Positions 35,390 to 46,750 of a stretch of DNA of 64,000 nucleotides are shown piece by piece (positions within the stretch are counted from its first letter, which is position 1; each line of letters starts with the position of its first letter). The stretch lies in the NCBI RefSeq assembly GCF_000805455.1, contig NZ_JSUS01000071.1, positions 62,001 through 126,000 on the forward strand, read 5' to 3'. Under the pieces are notes generated by a model. The model was not told the origin of the DNA, searched no databases, and worked only from the letters and a program-made list of their open reading frames with translations. A program made the translations under genes and the position numbers. The stretch is from Acinetobacter sp. A47. Lineage in GTDB: Bacteria > Pseudomonadota > Gammaproteobacteria > Pseudomonadales > Moraxellaceae.

Positions 35390-37096
35390 TCAGGACTTGG
35401 CCTTGCCCCAATACTTCAATTTAGAGGTGTGGCCAATCCCGACATTGAAACAGTTATTCGGATCAAGCTGCTGGTAAAAACTGGCCAAGGCAGGCTTGGC
35501 AATATACAGATGCCCGACATTATGCTCGGCAGGATATTCCGCACGGCGGGCATCGAGTAATTTCCACATCTGATGTTCCATCGCCAAAGGGTCATTGCCC
35601 TTTTTCAGGATATAGTCCTGATGGAACACATGACAGAAAAAATGCCCATAATACAGCTTATGAATCATCTGCTGTTCCATCTCTGCAGGCAGCTGCTCGA
35701 CCCATTCACGATCATTACGACGTAAGGCAATATCTAGCGCCACAATATCTTCAACCTCGTCCCGATGAGTATCACGATAACGAATCGCTGCACCAGCCAC
35801 TGCAAAACGATGCAAAAAGGCTTTACGCCCTTCCTCTGCATCGCACAGAAAAAAACTGCCTGATGAATGCACCGCAAAATAGTCCTGTAAAAATTGCCCG
35901 GTCTGGGCCTTGCAATTATTTTCAACGCGTAACATCAAGTGATGCTCATAACGATCGCGATATTCCGTCATCCGTTTGGGTAAATGACCCGGTAACAAGG
36001 ACGTGATCGCCTGTAGAATATGATCGGTCAGGCCCTTGATCTTGAATTTTTCTAAAAAGCCATCGATCTTATCCTTGAATGCAAAGGCTTTGGGTACATT
36101 GGCGGTGCCAAATTTCTCGATAAACAGGAAGGTATCCTTACCGTATTTCTCACCAATATGATAGGCATCCCGGTGAAGGTATTCCCCTGCAATCGGCAAG
36201 CTTGGCAATGCCGTGAGTAAATAACGGCGGATGGCGGTCAGATCATCGGCATCATTTGTGCCAATATAAAAAACACTGCTCTCTACCTTTTCATAGGTAT
36301 CCAGACGCACCGCAAATACACAGACTTTGCCTGCCGAACCTGAGGCTTCAAACAGACGTGAAGGATCGGCATTAAAACGTGCCGGACTATCGGCATCGAC
36401 TTGAGAGACATCATGGGCATAACGCTGATCGGATGCCTGTTTATCGGGATCGTCTAAAATATCTGTCACCTGATAGCGCTGCTGCTCTAAACGGGTCAGG
36501 ATCTCTTCCGGAGTTGAACCCAAGTTCACCCCCAGATGATTCACCAGTTCCAGCTGACCTTGGGCATTGACCTGTGCATATAGTGCCAGTTCGGTATAGG
36601 CAGGGCCACGACGAACCAAGGCACCGCCAGAGTTATTACAGACCCCTCCCAGTACCGAAGCACCGATGCAGGAAGAGCCGATCACCGAATGCGGTTCACG
36701 GTCATAGCCTTTCAGCAGTTGCTCCAGATTGTCCAGAGTCGCGCCCGGTAAACAGATCACCTGCTTGCCGTCATGGATGACCTGAATGCCTTTTAAACGG
36801 CGGGTACTCATCACCAATACAGGACGATCATAATCATCGCCATACGGCGTTGAACCACCAGTGAGTCCCGTATTGGCCGCTTGCATAATCACAATACAGT
36901 CCGCTGCAATCGCTGCCTGCAGCACCTGCCACTGTTCCAGCAAGGTCCCTGGTACAACGACTGCAAGCACTTTCCCCTCACCAAAACGACGGCCTTGACG
37001 GTACTGACGCGTGTCTTGGTCATCGGTCAAAACATAAGATCGCCCTACTATATTTTGTAAGCGTTCGATCACTGCTTGAGGAGAAAATGTTTGCAT
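35390..37096 (-). CDS. dld: Quinone-dependent D-lactate dehydrogenase Dld
   Basis: A 568-residue peripheral membrane flavoprotein oxidising D-lactate to pyruvate with electrons going to quinone. The PCMH-type FAD domain (about 40-230) has VIMQAANTGLTGGSTPYGDD, IGSSCIGASVLGGVCNNSGG and RRGPAYTELALYA. The C-terminal membrane-binding domain includes EHHLMLRVENN, GKDTFLFIEKFGT and the end SFYQQLDPNNCFNVGIGHTS. Length matches E. coli Dld. AAAGGAG precedes the ATG at 37094-37096. A 294-nt gap with a repeat element separates it from lldD, so it may have its own promoter. Confidence 0.94.
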   Translation of the reverse strand: MQTFSPQAVIERLQNIVGRSYVLTDDQDTRQYRQGRRFGEGKVLAVVVPGTLLEQWQVLQAAIAADCIVIMQAANTGLTGGSTPYGDDYDRPVLVMSTRRLKGIQVIHDGKQVICLPGATLDNLEQLLKGYDREPHSVIGSSCIGASVLGGVCNNSGGALVRRGPAYTELALYAQVNAQGQLELVNHLGVNLGSTPEEILTRLEQQRYQVTDILDDPDKQASDQRYAHDVSQVDADSPARFNADPSRLFEASGSAGKVCVFAVRLDTYEKVESSVFYIGTNDADDLTAIRRYLLTALPSLPIAGEYLHRDAYHIGEKYGKDTFLFIEKFGTANVPKAFAFKDKIDGFLEKFKIKGLTDHILQAITSLLPGHLPKRMTEYRDRYEHHLMLRVENNCKAQTGQFLQDYFAVHSSGSFFLCDAEEGRKAFLHRFAVAGAAIRYRDTHRDEVEDIVALDIALRRNDREWVEQLPAEMEQQMIHKLYYGHFFCHVFHQDYILKKGNDPLAMEHQMWKLLDARRAEYPAEHNVGHLYIAKPALASFYQQLDPNNCFNVGIGHTSKLKYWGKAKS

Positions 37097-37390
37097 GATG
37101 GCTCCTTTGAATTATCCATTTATAAAACTAGACCAACACGACGGAGTCTTACTGTTTGTCATTTATCATTTGAGTAGCTCATTCTTCAATTTGAATCAGC
37201 CCTTTATTTGCTATCGCGGTTGGCGGCAAGGATGCCGCCTGTTGAGCAACCGTACAAGGAAGTACGGTTTGCTCAACAAAAGGTTTTTGGTTACTTTTGA
37301 CCTTTCAAAAGTGACAAAGGCCTATACCTCAGACATAAGCATGTCACCAAACTTGGCGGCTGTGCCTACCACTAAACTTAGAAATAATTC
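37097..37390. other. dld-lldD gap
   Basis: A 294-nt noncoding gap dominated by the repeat element at 37222-37360; the remaining sequence is A+T-rich and may carry a promoter for dld. No gene seen. Confidence 0.5.
37222..37360 (+). repeat. Dispersed intergenic repeat, copy 2 (three hairpins)
   Basis: Three consecutive stem-loops: GGCGGCA-AGGA-TGCCGCC (37222-37239), GTTGAGCAACCGTAC/GTACGGTTTGCTCAAC (37241-37276, one bulge) and TTACTTTTGA-CCT-TTCAAAAGTGA (about 37291-37314). It is related to the element at 31800-31962. Such a multi-hairpin noncoding element in two operon gaps looks like a dispersed, possibly mobile, family. Confidence 0.7.
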
Positions 37391-38542
37391 TTAAAAATCT
37401 TGTTTAATGGCTTGTACCAAACAATCTGCATTAATCTCCTGAATCGACTTGGCACCCGTCAACGTCATTGCCACCCGCATTTCCTTATCAATCAAATCCA
37501 GCAAGTTGGACACCCCTTGCCCACCAGCTGCCGCCAAGGCATACACAAAGGCACGCCCCAGTAATACCGTATCTGCGCCCAACGCCAGCATGCGCACCAC
37601 ATCCAGACCGTTGCGAATACCAGAGTCTGCCAGAATCGCCAGCTCTCCTTTGACTGCATCCGCAATCGCAGGTAAAGCCCGTGCAGAAGACATCACCCCA
37701 TCCAGCTGACGGCCACCATGATTGGAGACCACAATGCCATCTGCCCCAAAACGCACCGCATCCTTGGCATCTTCTGGGTCTAAAATGCCCTTGATCACCA
37801 TCGGGCCATCCCAGAACTCGCGAATCCATTCCAGATCTTTCCAGGAAATCGACGGATCAAAGTTAGACCCCAACCAGCCGATATAATCTTCAAGCCCGGT
37901 CGGTTTGCCCAGATATGTGGAGATATTGCCCAAGTCATGCGGACGGCCACACATGCCGACATTCCAGGCCCAATGCGGATGCAACACTGATTGCAGATAA
38001 CGGCGCATCGCCGCATTGGGACCACTCATACCAGAATGCGCATCACGATAACGTGCACCCGGCACCGGCATATCTACAGTAAACACCAGTGTTGAACAAC
38101 CTGCTGCCTTGGCACGTTCCAGCGCATTGCGCATAAAGCCACGGTCACGCAATACATACAGCTGGAACCACATCGGGCGCTTGATTGCAGGCGCCACTTC
38201 TTCGATCGGACAGACCGACACCGTCGACAAGGTAAATGGAATACCTTTTTTATCCGCTGCCACCGCCGCTTGCACTTCACCACGACGTGCATACATACCG
38301 GTCAAACCGACAGGGGCCAAAGCCACAGGCATGGACAGGGTTTCATTAAACAGTCTGGTTTCCAGACTGAGTGCCGACATGTCATTCAGCACCCGCTGGC
38401 GCAAGGCAATCTCGGACAGGTCCTGTACATTGCGTTTCAAGGTATATTCAGAATAGGCGCCCCCATCGATATAGTGAAATAAAAATGGCGGTAACCGGCG
38501 CTGTGCCGCAGCACGATAATCATTGCCAGAAGAAATAATCAT
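37391..38542 (-). CDS. lldD: L-lactate dehydrogenase LldD (FMN, quinone-dependent)
   Basis: A 383-residue FMN-dependent alpha-hydroxy-acid dehydrogenase that oxidises L-lactate to pyruvate at the inner membrane. Motifs include [19 protein letters not shown] (about 18-36), [25 protein letters not shown] (about 120-132), [15 protein letters not shown] with the catalytic His (about 268-282) and [20 protein letters not shown] (about 300-319). It starts 4 nt inside the lldR stop (ATGA). All catalytic segments are intact. Confidence 0.95.
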   Translation of the reverse strand: MIISSGNDYRAAAQRRLPPFLFHYIDGGAYSEYTLKRNVQDLSEIALRQRVLNDMSALSLETRLFNETLSMPVALAPVGLTGMYARRGEVQAAVAADKKGIPFTLSTVSVCPIEEVAPAIKRPMWFQLYVLRDRGFMRNALERAKAAGCSTLVFTVDMPVPGARYRDAHSGMSGPNAAMRRYLQSVLHPHWAWNVGMCGRPHDLGNISTYLGKPTGLEDYIGWLGSNFDPSISWKDLEWIREFWDGPMVIKGILDPEDAKDAVRFGADGIVVSNHGGRQLDGVMSSARALPAIADAVKGELAILADSGIRNGLDVVRMLALGADTVLLGRAFVYALAAAGGQGVSNLLDLIDKEMRVAMTLTGAKSIQEINADCLVQAIKQDF

Positions 38543-39291
38543 TTAGAGTCCACTCTTGTTAAACGTGTTGCACGTTTCTGGCGAGCTTCATCTTCATCCA
38601 GAGCACGTACATGATTAATCACAAATTCGATATGACCACACACCGCCTGGCGTGCAGCTTCGGGATCTTTACGATCAATCGCATCCATCACCTGAAAATG
38701 CTGCTCACTGAGCAAGTCACCATTGACAGGATCGTTATAAACTTTCTTGCGTCCCAGCAAGACATTGTATTGCAGCAAGTCAAACAGGCTGCGCATCATC
38801 TGGATCAGCACGATATTGTGCGAGGCCTCGGCAATCGCCAGATGAAATTCGGCATCAGCCACAGCTGCCCGAGCCGAATCACCGGCGTTTTGATGGCGAC
38901 TGATCTCGTCAAAATAATGATGGATTTTGGCGCGATCTTCAGCGGTTGAGCGCAATGCCGCATACCACGCCGTTCCCCCTTCCAGTAACAAACGGGCTTC
39001 TTGCACATCAAAACGGTACAACGGGTCTTCTTCAATCAGGTTACTGATCGGATTCACAATCAACTGTTGTGACCACTGTTCCGGTAACTGCTGGATATAA
39101 GTACCATCCCCACGGCGGCTACTGAGCACGCCCTGACTATTCAACTGCTGGATCGCTTCACGCAAGGACGGACGAGACACCCCCAGACTGGCTGCAAGCT
39201 GGCGCTCGGCGGGCAAACGATCACCTTGTTGCATCTGGCGCTGCTCAATGAGCGCCTGTAATTTCATGACCACTTGATCGGAGATTCTCAT
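38539..39291 (-). CDS. lldR: Lactate-responsive GntR/FCD regulator LldR
   Basis: A 250-residue GntR regulator. The winged helix-turn-helix is at about 8-70 ([20 protein letters not shown] and [16 protein letters not shown]) and an FCD effector domain at about 85-225 ([31 protein letters not shown]). It represses the lld operon in the absence of lactate. ATG at 39289-39291 is preferred over the GTG one codon upstream, since AAGGGA is then 5 nt away. It lies between lldP and lldD, with a 4-nt overlap into lldD. Its predicted operators are at 41038 and 41144. Confidence 0.92.
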   Translation of the reverse strand: MRISDQVVMKLQALIEQRQMQQGDRLPAERQLAASLGVSRPSLREAIQQLNSQGVLSSRRGDGTYIQQLPEQWSQQLIVNPISNLIEEDPLYRFDVQEARLLLEGGTAWYAALRSTAEDRAKIHHYFDEISRHQNAGDSARAAVADAEFHLAIAEASHNIVLIQMMRSLFDLLQYNVLLGRKKVYNDPVNGDLLSEQHFQVMDAIDRKDPEAARQAVCGHIEFVINHVRALDEDEARQKRATRLTRVDSK

Positions 39292-39310
39292 CACGTTCCC
39301 TTTACTCGAG

Positions 39311-40972
39311 TTATGGAATCATCCACGGCAGCAGATAAGCCTGCACCGTAACGATGATGCCAACAAAGACCGTAAATATGATGCTATGTTTTACCGTGAA
39401 ACGGAACAGGTCCGACTCTTTCCCCACCAGCCCTACGGCGGCACAGGCAATTGCAATCGATTGCGGTGAAATCATCTTGCCGGTTACCCCACCACTGGTA
39501 TTGGCCGCCACCAGCAACACTTCCGGAATCCCGATTTGCTGGGCCGTGGTCGCTTGCAAGGCTGAAAACAGCGCATTGGATGAAGTATCCGAACCCGTCA
39601 GGAAGACACCCAGCCAGCCCAAAAACGGCGAGAAGAATGTAAAGGCATGCCCAGTATGCGATAACGCCAAAGCCAGCGTTGCAGACAGGCCAGAATAGTT
39701 GGCAATAAAGGCAAAGGCCAACACCATACCAATCGAATAAATCGGGGTTTTTAATTCATTCAAGGTTTCAGCAAAGGTACTGACCGCCTCACCGGTTTTC
39801 ATTTTCAGGAAAATGATGGTGATGAGGGCGGCAATGAAAATCGCGGTCCCTGTGGCAGAGAACCAGTCAAATTTATAAATCGCTTCATAGGCCGTAGTGT
39901 CAGGCACAATCGGCGCCATTTTTTCCACCAGCTTATGCAGATATGGCACTTCGATTTTCACGATCCAGCCTGCCAATGCCCCATCTTTGGCAAACAAGGC
40001 CTTAAATGGCTGAATACTCCAGATAGTCACCATCACGGTTAAAATCATAAACGGCGACCATGCCTTGGCAATCTGCGCCATGCTATAGCGTGGTGGCGTA
40101 CCTTCTGCCAAGCTTGCCGGTTGTGGCTTGACACCTTCAAAACGGAAAATATGCTTTGGCTTCCAGACGCGGAACAATAAGGTCAGGCTGACCAGTGAAG
40201 CAATCGAGGCCGTAATATCCGGTAATTCAGGCCCCAGAAAATTTGAGGTCAGGTATTGTGCAATGGCGAAGGCACTTCCCCCTACCAGCACTGCCGGCCA
40301 GGTCTCTTTTACCCCGCGCCAGCCGTCCATGATTGCCATGATCCAGAACAGCACGATAATAACCAGAAACGGCAACTGACGACCGACCATCTGGCTGATT
40401 TCCATGGTCTCTACCCCCGAGACCTGCCCTGCCACAATAATCGGAATGCCCATGGCACCAAAGGCCACAGGCGCAGTATTCACAATCAGACACAACCCAG
40501 CCGCATAAAGCGGTTTAAAACCGAGTCCGACCAATAATGCTGCGGTAATCGCAACAGGCGCACCAAAACCTGCTGCACCTTCTAAAAAGGTCCCAAAGGC
40601 AAAACCGACCAGCAGCATCTGTAAGCGCTGATCTTCGGTAATCGATAAAATACTGGAGCGGATGATATCGAACTGTCCGGTTTTGACAGAAATCTTATAC
40701 AGAAATACCGCACCGATAATAATCCAGGAAATTGGCCATAAACCGTAAAAAAAGCCATAAATCACCGAAGCAAAGGCCATTTCAGCAGGCATTTGATAAA
40801 AGAATAAAGCAACCAGCATGGCAATGATGACGGTACAGGTTCCCGCCACACTGCCTTTTAAACGAAAGACCGCCAAAGCCAGAAAAAAGAAAATAATCGG
40901 AATCAGCGCCACTGCACTGGATAGCCAGATGTTATTGAAAGGATCATAAATTTGTTGCCACACATTTAGCAT
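39311..40972 (-). CDS. lldP: L-lactate permease LldP
   Basis: A 553-residue integral membrane protein of the lactate permease family with about 12-14 transmembrane helices. The N-terminus [19 protein letters not shown] is characteristic, as are [20 protein letters not shown] (about 130-149) and [20 protein letters not shown] (in part, about 455-475). It imports lactate with protons. I place the start at 40970-40972, because AAGGAG is 6 nt upstream; the ATG at 40976-40978 directly abuts it. First gene of the lldP-lldR-lldD(-dld) operon. Confidence 0.94.
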   Translation of the reverse strand: MLNVWQQIYDPFNNIWLSSAVALIPIIFFFLALAVFRLKGSVAGTCTVIIAMLVALFFYQMPAEMAFASVIYGFFYGLWPISWIIIGAVFLYKISVKTGQFDIIRSSILSITEDQRLQMLLVGFAFGTFLEGAAGFGAPVAITAALLVGLGFKPLYAAGLCLIVNTAPVAFGAMGIPIIVAGQVSGVETMEISQMVGRQLPFLVIIVLFWIMAIMDGWRGVKETWPAVLVGGSAFAIAQYLTSNFLGPELPDITASIASLVSLTLLFRVWKPKHIFRFEGVKPQPASLAEGTPPRYSMAQIAKAWSPFMILTVMVTIWSIQPFKALFAKDGALAGWIVKIEVPYLHKLVEKMAPIVPDTTAYEAIYKFDWFSATGTAIFIAALITIIFLKMKTGEAVSTFAETLNELKTPIYSIGMVLAFAFIANYSGLSATLALALSHTGHAFTFFSPFLGWLGVFLTGSDTSSNALFSALQATTAQQIGIPEVLLVAANTSGGVTGKMISPQSIAIACAAVGLVGKESDLFRFTVKHSIIFTVFVGIIVTVQAYLLPWMIP

Positions 40973-41037
40973 TCTCATCTCCTTGAAATGCTGGGCGTCA
41001 TTTTGTTTTCACTTCGATATTGAACAAATCTTGCTTA

Positions 41038-41052
41038 ATTGGTATGACCAAT
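41038..41052. promoter_or_regulatory. LldR-type operator, copy 1
   Basis: ATTGGTATGACCAAT, an inverted repeat TTGGT-ATG-ACCAA. This is the form bound by PdhR/LldR-type GntR repressors. On the minus strand it overlaps a TAATAT hexamer that could be the lldP -10. Confidence 0.8.
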
Positions 41053-41143
41053 ATTAAATAAACAGACAAACCATCTCTGTTTGCAACCTTCATGCATCTT
41101 AATTATCTGAATTAAAAGCAGCAACCCTGTACAACACCATCAA

Positions 41144-41158
41144 ATTGGTATGACCAAT
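41144..41158. promoter_or_regulatory. LldR-type operator, copy 2
   Basis: An identical 15-mer ATTGGTATGACCAAT, 106 bp from copy 1, about ten helical turns. Two operators of this spacing could form a repression loop around the lldP promoter. Confidence 0.8.
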
Positions 41159-41360
41159 AATAATTAAAAACAAATCAATCCTTTTGTATCACTTGCTTGG
41201 GCCGGCCTACGACTAAAGTCGGATAAAAATTTCTGCTGGTACTCTCTCATCCTGTAACCGTTGCTTTCAGCGCTGCCTTTCACAACGGGAAATAGGACTT
41301 TCAGATGATATCTGTATAATGTGTTCACAACTCAAATCACATCACTATGAATTGAACAAT

Positions 41361-42731
41361 ATGACTCAACTGACTTGCTTTAAAGCCTACGATATTCGCG
41401 GCAAACTCGGTACCGAACTCAATGAAGAGATTGCCTATAACATTGGCCGTGCCTATGGACAGATCTATCAACCCAAAACCGTGGTGATCGGTTGTGATAT
41501 CCGTTTAAGTAGCGAAGGCTTAAAACAGGCGACCATTCGTGGCTTGAATGATGCGGGTGTCGATGTGCTGGATCTCGGCATGACCGGCACGGAAGAAGTA
41601 TATTTTGCTGCTTTCCATCTCGATGTCCAGGGCGGGATTGAAGTCACTGCCAGCCATAACCCGATGGATTATAACGGCATGAAACTGGTACGTGAAAATG
41701 CACGTCCCATCAGTGCCGAGACTGGGCTGAAAGACATTCAGGCCCTGGCCGAATCCGGTCAGTTCACTGAAGTTGCCCAAAAAGGGACGACTCAAAACTA
41801 CAATATCCTGTCGGAGTTCGTTGAACATCTGCTCACTTATATTGACCCGAAAAAAATTAAGCCGCTTAAACTGGTGGTGAATGCCGGCAATGGTGCAGCA
41901 GGCCATGTGATTGATGCGATTGAACAAAAATTCCAGCAACTGGAAGTACCGGTTGAATTTATCAAGATCCACCATGACGCAGATGGCACCTTCCCGAATG
42001 GCATTCCCAACCCGATCCTGATCGAAAACCGTGACAGCACCCGTGATGCTGTACTGCAACATCAGGCCGATCTGGGCATTGCCTGGGATGGCGACTTTGA
42101 CCGCTGCTTCCTGTTTGATGAAAAAGGCCAGTTTATCGAAGGCTATTACATTGTCGGTTTACTGGCTCAGGCCTTCCTGATCAAGCAATCCGGTGAGAAA
42201 ATCGTGCATGATCCACGTCTGGTCTGGAATACCTTTGATATCGTCGACCAGTATCAAGGTGTCGCGGTACAGTCGAAATCGGGCCATGCCTTCATTAAGG
42301 ATGTGATGCGTGAACACAACGCGGTGTACGGCGGCGAAATGAGTGCGCACCATTATTTCCGTGATTTTGCGTATTGCGATAGCGGGATGATTCCGTGGCT
42401 ACTGACCATTGCACTACTGTCAGAAACAGGCCAATCACTGTCCACACTGGTTGAGAACATGATTGCCAAATTCCCGTGTAGCGGTGAAATCAACTTTAAG
42501 GTGGCAGATACACAGGCAACCGTACAAAAAATCTTTGATCACTATGCTGTGCAAAACCCGCAAGTAGACCGTACCGATGGCGTGAGTCTGGATTTTGGTG
42601 CTTGGCGCCTGAATGTCCGTGCATCGAATACAGAACCATTACTGCGCTTGAATATTGAAAGCCGTGCAGACAAAAATCCGCAACCGATGCAGCACTATGT
42701 CGATGAATTAACCGCATTGATTCAGGGCTAA
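41361..42731 (+). CDS. pgm: Phosphoglucomutase/phosphomannomutase Pgm
   Basis: A 456-residue alpha-D-phosphohexomutase that interconverts hexose 6- and 1-phosphates, feeding UDP-glucose and related donors. The phospho-serine loop is [20 protein letters not shown] (about 92-111), the metal-binding loop [14 protein letters not shown] (about 240-253), the sugar-specificity loop [11 protein letters not shown] (about 322-332) and the phosphate-binding loop [12 protein letters not shown]. The start at 41361 gives [14 protein letters not shown], the normal N-terminus. It marks the conserved end of the K locus and faces gne1. Confidence 0.93.
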   Translation: MTQLTCFKAYDIRGKLGTELNEEIAYNIGRAYGQIYQPKTVVIGCDIRLSSEGLKQATIRGLNDAGVDVLDLGMTGTEEVYFAAFHLDVQGGIEVTASHNPMDYNGMKLVRENARPISAETGLKDIQALAESGQFTEVAQKGTTQNYNILSEFVEHLLTYIDPKKIKPLKLVVNAGNGAAGHVIDAIEQKFQQLEVPVEFIKIHHDADGTFPNGIPNPILIENRDSTRDAVLQHQADLGIAWDGDFDRCFLFDEKGQFIEGYYIVGLLAQAFLIKQSGEKIVHDPRLVWNTFDIVDQYQGVAVQSKSGHAFIKDVMREHNAVYGGEMSAHHYFRDFAYCDSGMIPWLLTIALLSETGQSLSTLVENMIAKFPCSGEINFKVADTQATVQKIFDHYAVQNPQVDRTDGVSLDFGAWRLNVRASNTEPLLRLNIESRADKNPQPMQHYVDELTALIQG

Positions 42732-42743
42732 TTTAGTCCAAAT

Positions 42744-42772
42744 AAAAAAAGGAGCTTTATGCTCCTTTTTTT
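42744..42772. terminator. Terminator between pgm and gne1
   Basis: AAAAAAAGGAGC-TTTAT-GCTCCTTTTTTT, a stem with A and T runs on both sides, placed between convergent genes; functional on both strands. Confidence 0.92.
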
Positions 42773-42785
42773 ATGACAACCAAAC

Positions 42786-43802
42786 TCAGTTAAAACCATT
42801 TGGATTTTGCTTTTGCCAGTTCCAGCTGTCTGCCAGCATATCTTTCAGCGTATATTGGGGTTGCCAGTCGAGTTCATTGATTGCACGGCGATTATCAGCA
42901 AATGACGTTGCCACATCCCCTGCACGGCGCGGAGCAAATTCAAAAGCAATCGCTACGCCATTTACCTGTTCAAATGTATTTTTCACCTCGAGAACCGATG
43001 AACCATGACCGGTGCCAATGTTCCAGGCACGGCAGCCTTGTGCAGCCAGACGATTATTTAAGGCACACAGGTGTGCATTGGCCAAATCCACCACATGGAT
43101 GTAATCACGGACACCTGTACCGTCGATGGTGTCATAATCATTGCCATAAATCGACAGCTTCTCGCGACGCCCGACGGCTACCTGGGTGACATAAGGCATG
43201 AGGTTATTCGGGATACCTTGCGGGTCCTCACCGATCAGGCCACTCTGATGCGCACCGACAGGATTAAAATAACGCAGTAAGGCAATCGACCAGCGTGCGT
43301 CTGCCTGGGCAAGTTTCTCCAGCATTTGTTCAACAATCAGTTTGGTATAACCATAGTTATTACTTGGCATACCCGTTGACATCGTTTCATTGAGTGGAGA
43401 ATGATTCGCCTCATCATACACTGTGGCCGATGAACTGAAGACCAGGGTAAAAACGCCTGCCTTCTCCATTGATTTAAATAACTGGGCACTACCTGCAATA
43501 TTATTGTCAAAATATACCAGTGGAATTTGCTGGCTTTCCCCCACGGCTTTTAAACCGGCAAAATGGATCACGGCATCAATCTGGTGGTTTTGGAAGACCT
43601 GATCCAGTTCATCGGGGTGACGGATATCACCTTTGACAAAAACCAGAGTTTTATCCGCCAGTTTTTGTACACGATGTAACGCTTCTTCCGAGCTATTGGA
43701 TAAATTATCGAAGACGACAACTTCATGCCCTGCATTTAGCAATTCTAAACAGGTATGTGAACCAATATAGCCAGCCCCGCCTGTGACTAAAATTCTAGCC
43801 AT
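42786..43802 (-). CDS. gne1: UDP-glucose/UDP-GlcNAc 4-epimerase Gne1 (GalE type)
   Basis: A 338-residue GalE-type epimerase with [17 protein letters not shown] (about 5-21), [14 protein letters not shown] with the catalytic Ser/Thr (about 120-133), [12 protein letters not shown] with YxxxK (about 145-156), [12 protein letters not shown] and [14 protein letters not shown]. In the Acinetobacter K locus it supplies UDP-Gal and/or UDP-GalNAc. It overlaps gpi by 8 nt and is the last gene of the minus-strand block. Gne1 naming follows the locus convention; activity on one or both substrates cannot be read here. Confidence 0.9.
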   Translation of the reverse strand: MARILVTGGAGYIGSHTCLELLNAGHEVVVFDNLSNSSEEALHRVQKLADKTLVFVKGDIRHPDELDQVFQNHQIDAVIHFAGLKAVGESQQIPLVYFDNNIAGSAQLFKSMEKAGVFTLVFSSSATVYDEANHSPLNETMSTGMPSNNYGYTKLIVEQMLEKLAQADARWSIALLRYFNPVGAHQSGLIGEDPQGIPNNLMPYVTQVAVGRREKLSIYGNDYDTIDGTGVRDYIHVVDLANAHLCALNNRLAAQGCRAWNIGTGHGSSVLEVKNTFEQVNGVAIAFEFAPRRAGDVATSFADNRRAINELDWQPQYTLKDMLADSWNWQKQNPNGFN

Positions 43803-45468
43803 CTGTTTTTCCTAACAATATTTTCAATAAACCTTGTGTCGATGCATCAAAAGCCGACAAATCCTGTTGTTCACGATTTAAAATCGGTAACAGTTGATTG
43901 GCAATTTCCTTGCCCTTTTCAACGCCCCACTGATCAAAAGGATTGATATTCCACAACACCGATTGCACAAACACCTTGTGCTCGTACAGTGCAATCAGCA
44001 TACCGAGACTATAAGGATTGAGCTCTTTGAGTAAAATGGTAGAGCTTGGCTGGTTGCCTTCATATTGCTTATAGGCAGGTAAACCCTGAAGCTCATCCGC
44101 TGCTAACGCCTGATTACCAAATGCCAGTAAACGCGATTGGGCCAGACAGTTAGAAAGTGCCAGATGATGTTGCTCAACCAGTGCTTCTGCACTTTCTGCA
44201 TAGGTAAACTGATTGGCGTTATAACGTTTGACCGGGGCAATAAAGTCACAGCTGACCGAATGCGTACCTTGGTGTAACAGCTGGTAAAAGGCATGCTGGG
44301 CATTAGGACCTACTTCGCCCCAAACGATTGGACAAGTCGCCGAGCTGACTTTGTCACCATTGCGCTGAATGGATTTTCCGTTCGACTCCATTTCCAGCTG
44401 CTGTAAATACGCCGCGAAATACTTGAGCCGCCCATCATAAGGCAGCACGGCATGGGTCTGGATATCCAGAAAATTATTATTCCAGACTCCTAACAGCCCC
44501 ATCAATACCGGAATATTCTGTTCAAATGGCGCCGTCTGGAAATGCTGGTCAATGGCATACGCACCTGCCAGTAACTGCTTAAACCCTTCCACACCAACGG
44601 TCAGAGCAATCGGCAAGCCAATACAGGACCACAGTGAATAACGTCCGCCGACCCAGTCCCAGAGTAAAAGCTGCTTATCTGGTGCAATGCCCCATTCACT
44701 CATTTTGTCTGGCTTGGTCGATACCCCGACAAAATGATTATTCAGGATTTTTTCACTGCTTCCCAATGCTTTCTCTAACCATTGGCGCACGGTCTGGGCA
44801 TTGGAAAGGGTGTCAATGGTGCCAAAGGACTTGGAGGAAATAATAAACAAGGTGGTTTCAGGGCGAAGCTGATGCAATAACTCGGACAGCTGGCTGCCAT
44901 CCATGGTTGAAACAAAATGGATATCTAAAGGCTTCGCGGTTTTGACCTTAAAATCTGAAAGTGCATGCGTGACCATGAGCGGACCAAGATCGGACCCCCC
45001 GACACCAATGTTGACCACATCCTGAATCACCTCACCAGTGGCCCCACGGCACTGCCCGGCATGAATCTTTTCAACCAGTGCAAACATCTGCTCAAGCTGC
45101 TCCTGAACAGCCTGATTGACCTCAGGTAACACTGGACTGGATTTTGGCAAACGTAAGGCCCAGTGCATCGCAGCGCGTTGCTCAGTGTAGTTAATCTGAT
45201 CACATGAGAACAGGCGTTTCATCCAGCCATGCAGGTCTTGAGTCTGGGCCAGCTCTACCAGCCGGCTCAACACCTGCTGATCAATACGATGTTTACTAAA
45301 ATCGAAAACAATCTGGTCATATTCAACGGAAAAGCGTTTAAAACGTGCCTCATCTGCTGCAAACAGGCCCGTCAGGTGCAGGTCTTTAAACTGTTGTTGT
45401 AATACCGAGAGCTGTTCTACAACCGATGTTTGCGGTTTAACAGGAAAAGGATGAATCTGCTTTGTCAT
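43795..45468 (-). CDS. gpi: Glucose-6-phosphate isomerase Gpi
   Basis: A 557-residue phosphoglucose isomerase connecting fructose 6-phosphate with glucose 6-phosphate for sugar-nucleotide synthesis and glycolysis. Signatures are [18 protein letters not shown] (about 153-170), [19 protein letters not shown] (about 208-226), [19 protein letters not shown] (about 268-286), [18 protein letters not shown] (about 380-397) with catalytic residues, and SPYSLG-like [18 protein letters not shown]. Length is normal. It lies between ugd (2-nt gap) and gne1 (8-nt overlap). Confidence 0.95.
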   Translation of the reverse strand: MTKQIHPFPVKPQTSVVEQLSVLQQQFKDLHLTGLFAADEARFKRFSVEYDQIVFDFSKHRIDQQVLSRLVELAQTQDLHGWMKRLFSCDQINYTEQRAAMHWALRLPKSSPVLPEVNQAVQEQLEQMFALVEKIHAGQCRGATGEVIQDVVNIGVGGSDLGPLMVTHALSDFKVKTAKPLDIHFVSTMDGSQLSELLHQLRPETTLFIISSKSFGTIDTLSNAQTVRQWLEKALGSSEKILNNHFVGVSTKPDKMSEWGIAPDKQLLLWDWVGGRYSLWSCIGLPIALTVGVEGFKQLLAGAYAIDQHFQTAPFEQNIPVLMGLLGVWNNNFLDIQTHAVLPYDGRLKYFAAYLQQLEMESNGKSIQRNGDKVSSATCPIVWGEVGPNAQHAFYQLLHQGTHSVSCDFIAPVKRYNANQFTYAESAEALVEQHHLALSNCLAQSRLLAFGNQALAADELQGLPAYKQYEGNQPSSTILLKELNPYSLGMLIALYEHKVFVQSVLWNINPFDQWGVEKGKEIANQLLPILNREQQDLSAFDASTQGLLKILLGKTDG

Positions 45469-45470
45469 GA

Positions 45471-46730
45471 TTAACGCCCCACTCCCATATAGGCAAATCC
45501 TTGTGTTTTTACATAGTGCGGGTCATAAATATTGCGGCCATCTAAAATCAGCGGATGTTGCATCAACTGGTGCAACTGCTTGAAATCCGGACTCCAGTAT
45601 TGCTTCCAGGCAGTTAAGACACATAAACCATGTACCTCTTTCACCGCCTCATATTGATCATGATGCAGTACCAGATCAGGACGCGATCCATACATCATCT
45701 CGATTTCATCCAGCGCCTGCGGATCATGCAGATGAACCGTGACCCCCTGGGCCCATAGGGCAGCAAGCATCTGGTGAATCGGGGAATGCTGGATACTGGA
45801 GGTATTCTCCTTAAAAGAGGCCCCCCAGATCGCAATGGATTTTGCTTGTAAATCGCCGTGGTAATAATTCCAGAACTTACGGAACAGGATTTCTTTCTGT
45901 TGCTCGTTGATCTCCCAAACCTGGGCAAGTAGCTGGCTTTTCACGCCGGTATTGGCAACGGTATTGGCAAGCGTCAAGATATCATGGGAGAAGTTCTCTC
46001 CTCCAAAACCGGCGCCGGGTGCCAGATAGGCCGAACCAATACGGCTATCGGCTGCCATGCCCTGCCTCACCGAGACAATATCGATGCCAAGTTTTTCCGC
46101 CACCACAGCCAGATCATTAATATAGCTGATTCGCGTCGCCAGCATGCCTGAAATACTCAGCTTGGTAAACTCGGCATCCAGAATCGGCATAAACAGATAT
46201 TGCTGCTCCAGCGGGAAAAACGGTCTGAGCAACTCTTTGACCTTGACCTGGACTTCACTATTGGTACAGCCCACAATCAGCTGTTTTGCCTGGGTCAGAC
46301 TCTGTAAGGCATTACCTTCCTGCATGGTATCGGGCAAGTACACCCAGTCATCATCAGACAAGATCTGCTGGAACTTTTCCGTTCCGCGTAAGCCAAAGGT
46401 CGAGGCATTGATCATCAGTTTTGGGTGAATGATCGGACGCTGTTTCAGGGAGTTTAACAGCTGGAATACCTGCTGTTCCTGGGTCTGGTTAAAACTGAAC
46501 AGATAAGCATCAATATCCAGCGGAATACCTGCCAAATCGCTATAGCGCAGGAACCCCGTGGTCAGCTGTTTCTCGAGTAAATGACTGACATTTTCATCAT
46601 GAAACGAATATTGCTGAGCATCCGCTTTGGTATCGAGCTGAGAGCACCAATACACCAGATGCCCTGTTTCAGATAACAATGCAGACATGACGCCTGCATA
46701 TAAGGTACTACCAAAGATTGCAACTTTCAT
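45471..46730 (-). CDS. ugd: Ugd-like UDP-sugar dehydrogenase lacking key catalytic residues
   Basis: A 419-residue protein in the position and of the length of Ugd (UDP-glucose to UDP-glucuronate). The fold is recognisable ([40 protein letters not shown]). Key residues are changed, however. The segment usually GFGGSCFPKD reads [10 protein letters not shown] (about 241-250), with Asn246 in place of the catalytic Cys. The catalytic Asn four residues after Lys190 is Ser194, and the N-terminal GxGxxG is replaced by IFGSTLYAG. The change is clear in the DNA, with no frameshift. It is therefore either an inactive relative, an enzyme with altered chemistry or a regulatory partner. Similar atypical proteins may be usual in Acinetobacter. 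Confidence 0.75.
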   Translation of the reverse strand: MKVAIFGSTLYAGVMSALLSETGHLVYWCSQLDTKADAQQYSFHDENVSHLLEKQLTTGFLRYSDLAGIPLDIDAYLFSFNQTQEQQVFQLLNSLKQRPIIHPKLMINASTFGLRGTEKFQQILSDDDWVYLPDTMQEGNALQSLTQAKQLIVGCTNSEVQVKVKELLRPFFPLEQQYLFMPILDAEFTKLSISGMLATRISYINDLAVVAEKLGIDIVSVRQGMAADSRIGSAYLAPGAGFGGENFSHDILTLANTVANTGVKSQLLAQVWEINEQQKEILFRKFWNYYHGDLQAKSIAIWGASFKENTSSIQHSPIHQMLAALWAQGVTVHLHDPQALDEIEMMYGSRPDLVLHHDQYEAVKEVHGLCVLTAWKQYWSPDFKQLHQLMQHPLILDGRNIYDPHYVKTQGFAYMGVGR

Positions 46731-46750
46731 AACATGCTTGCCCTAAATGA

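Larger units (their letters stand above)
40973..41360. other. Divergent intergenic region lldP / pgm
   Basis: A 388-nt gap with promoters in both directions and two LldR-type operators. A TATAAT at 41315-41320 is a likely -10 for pgm, though its -35 is weak. No gene seen. Confidence 0.6.
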
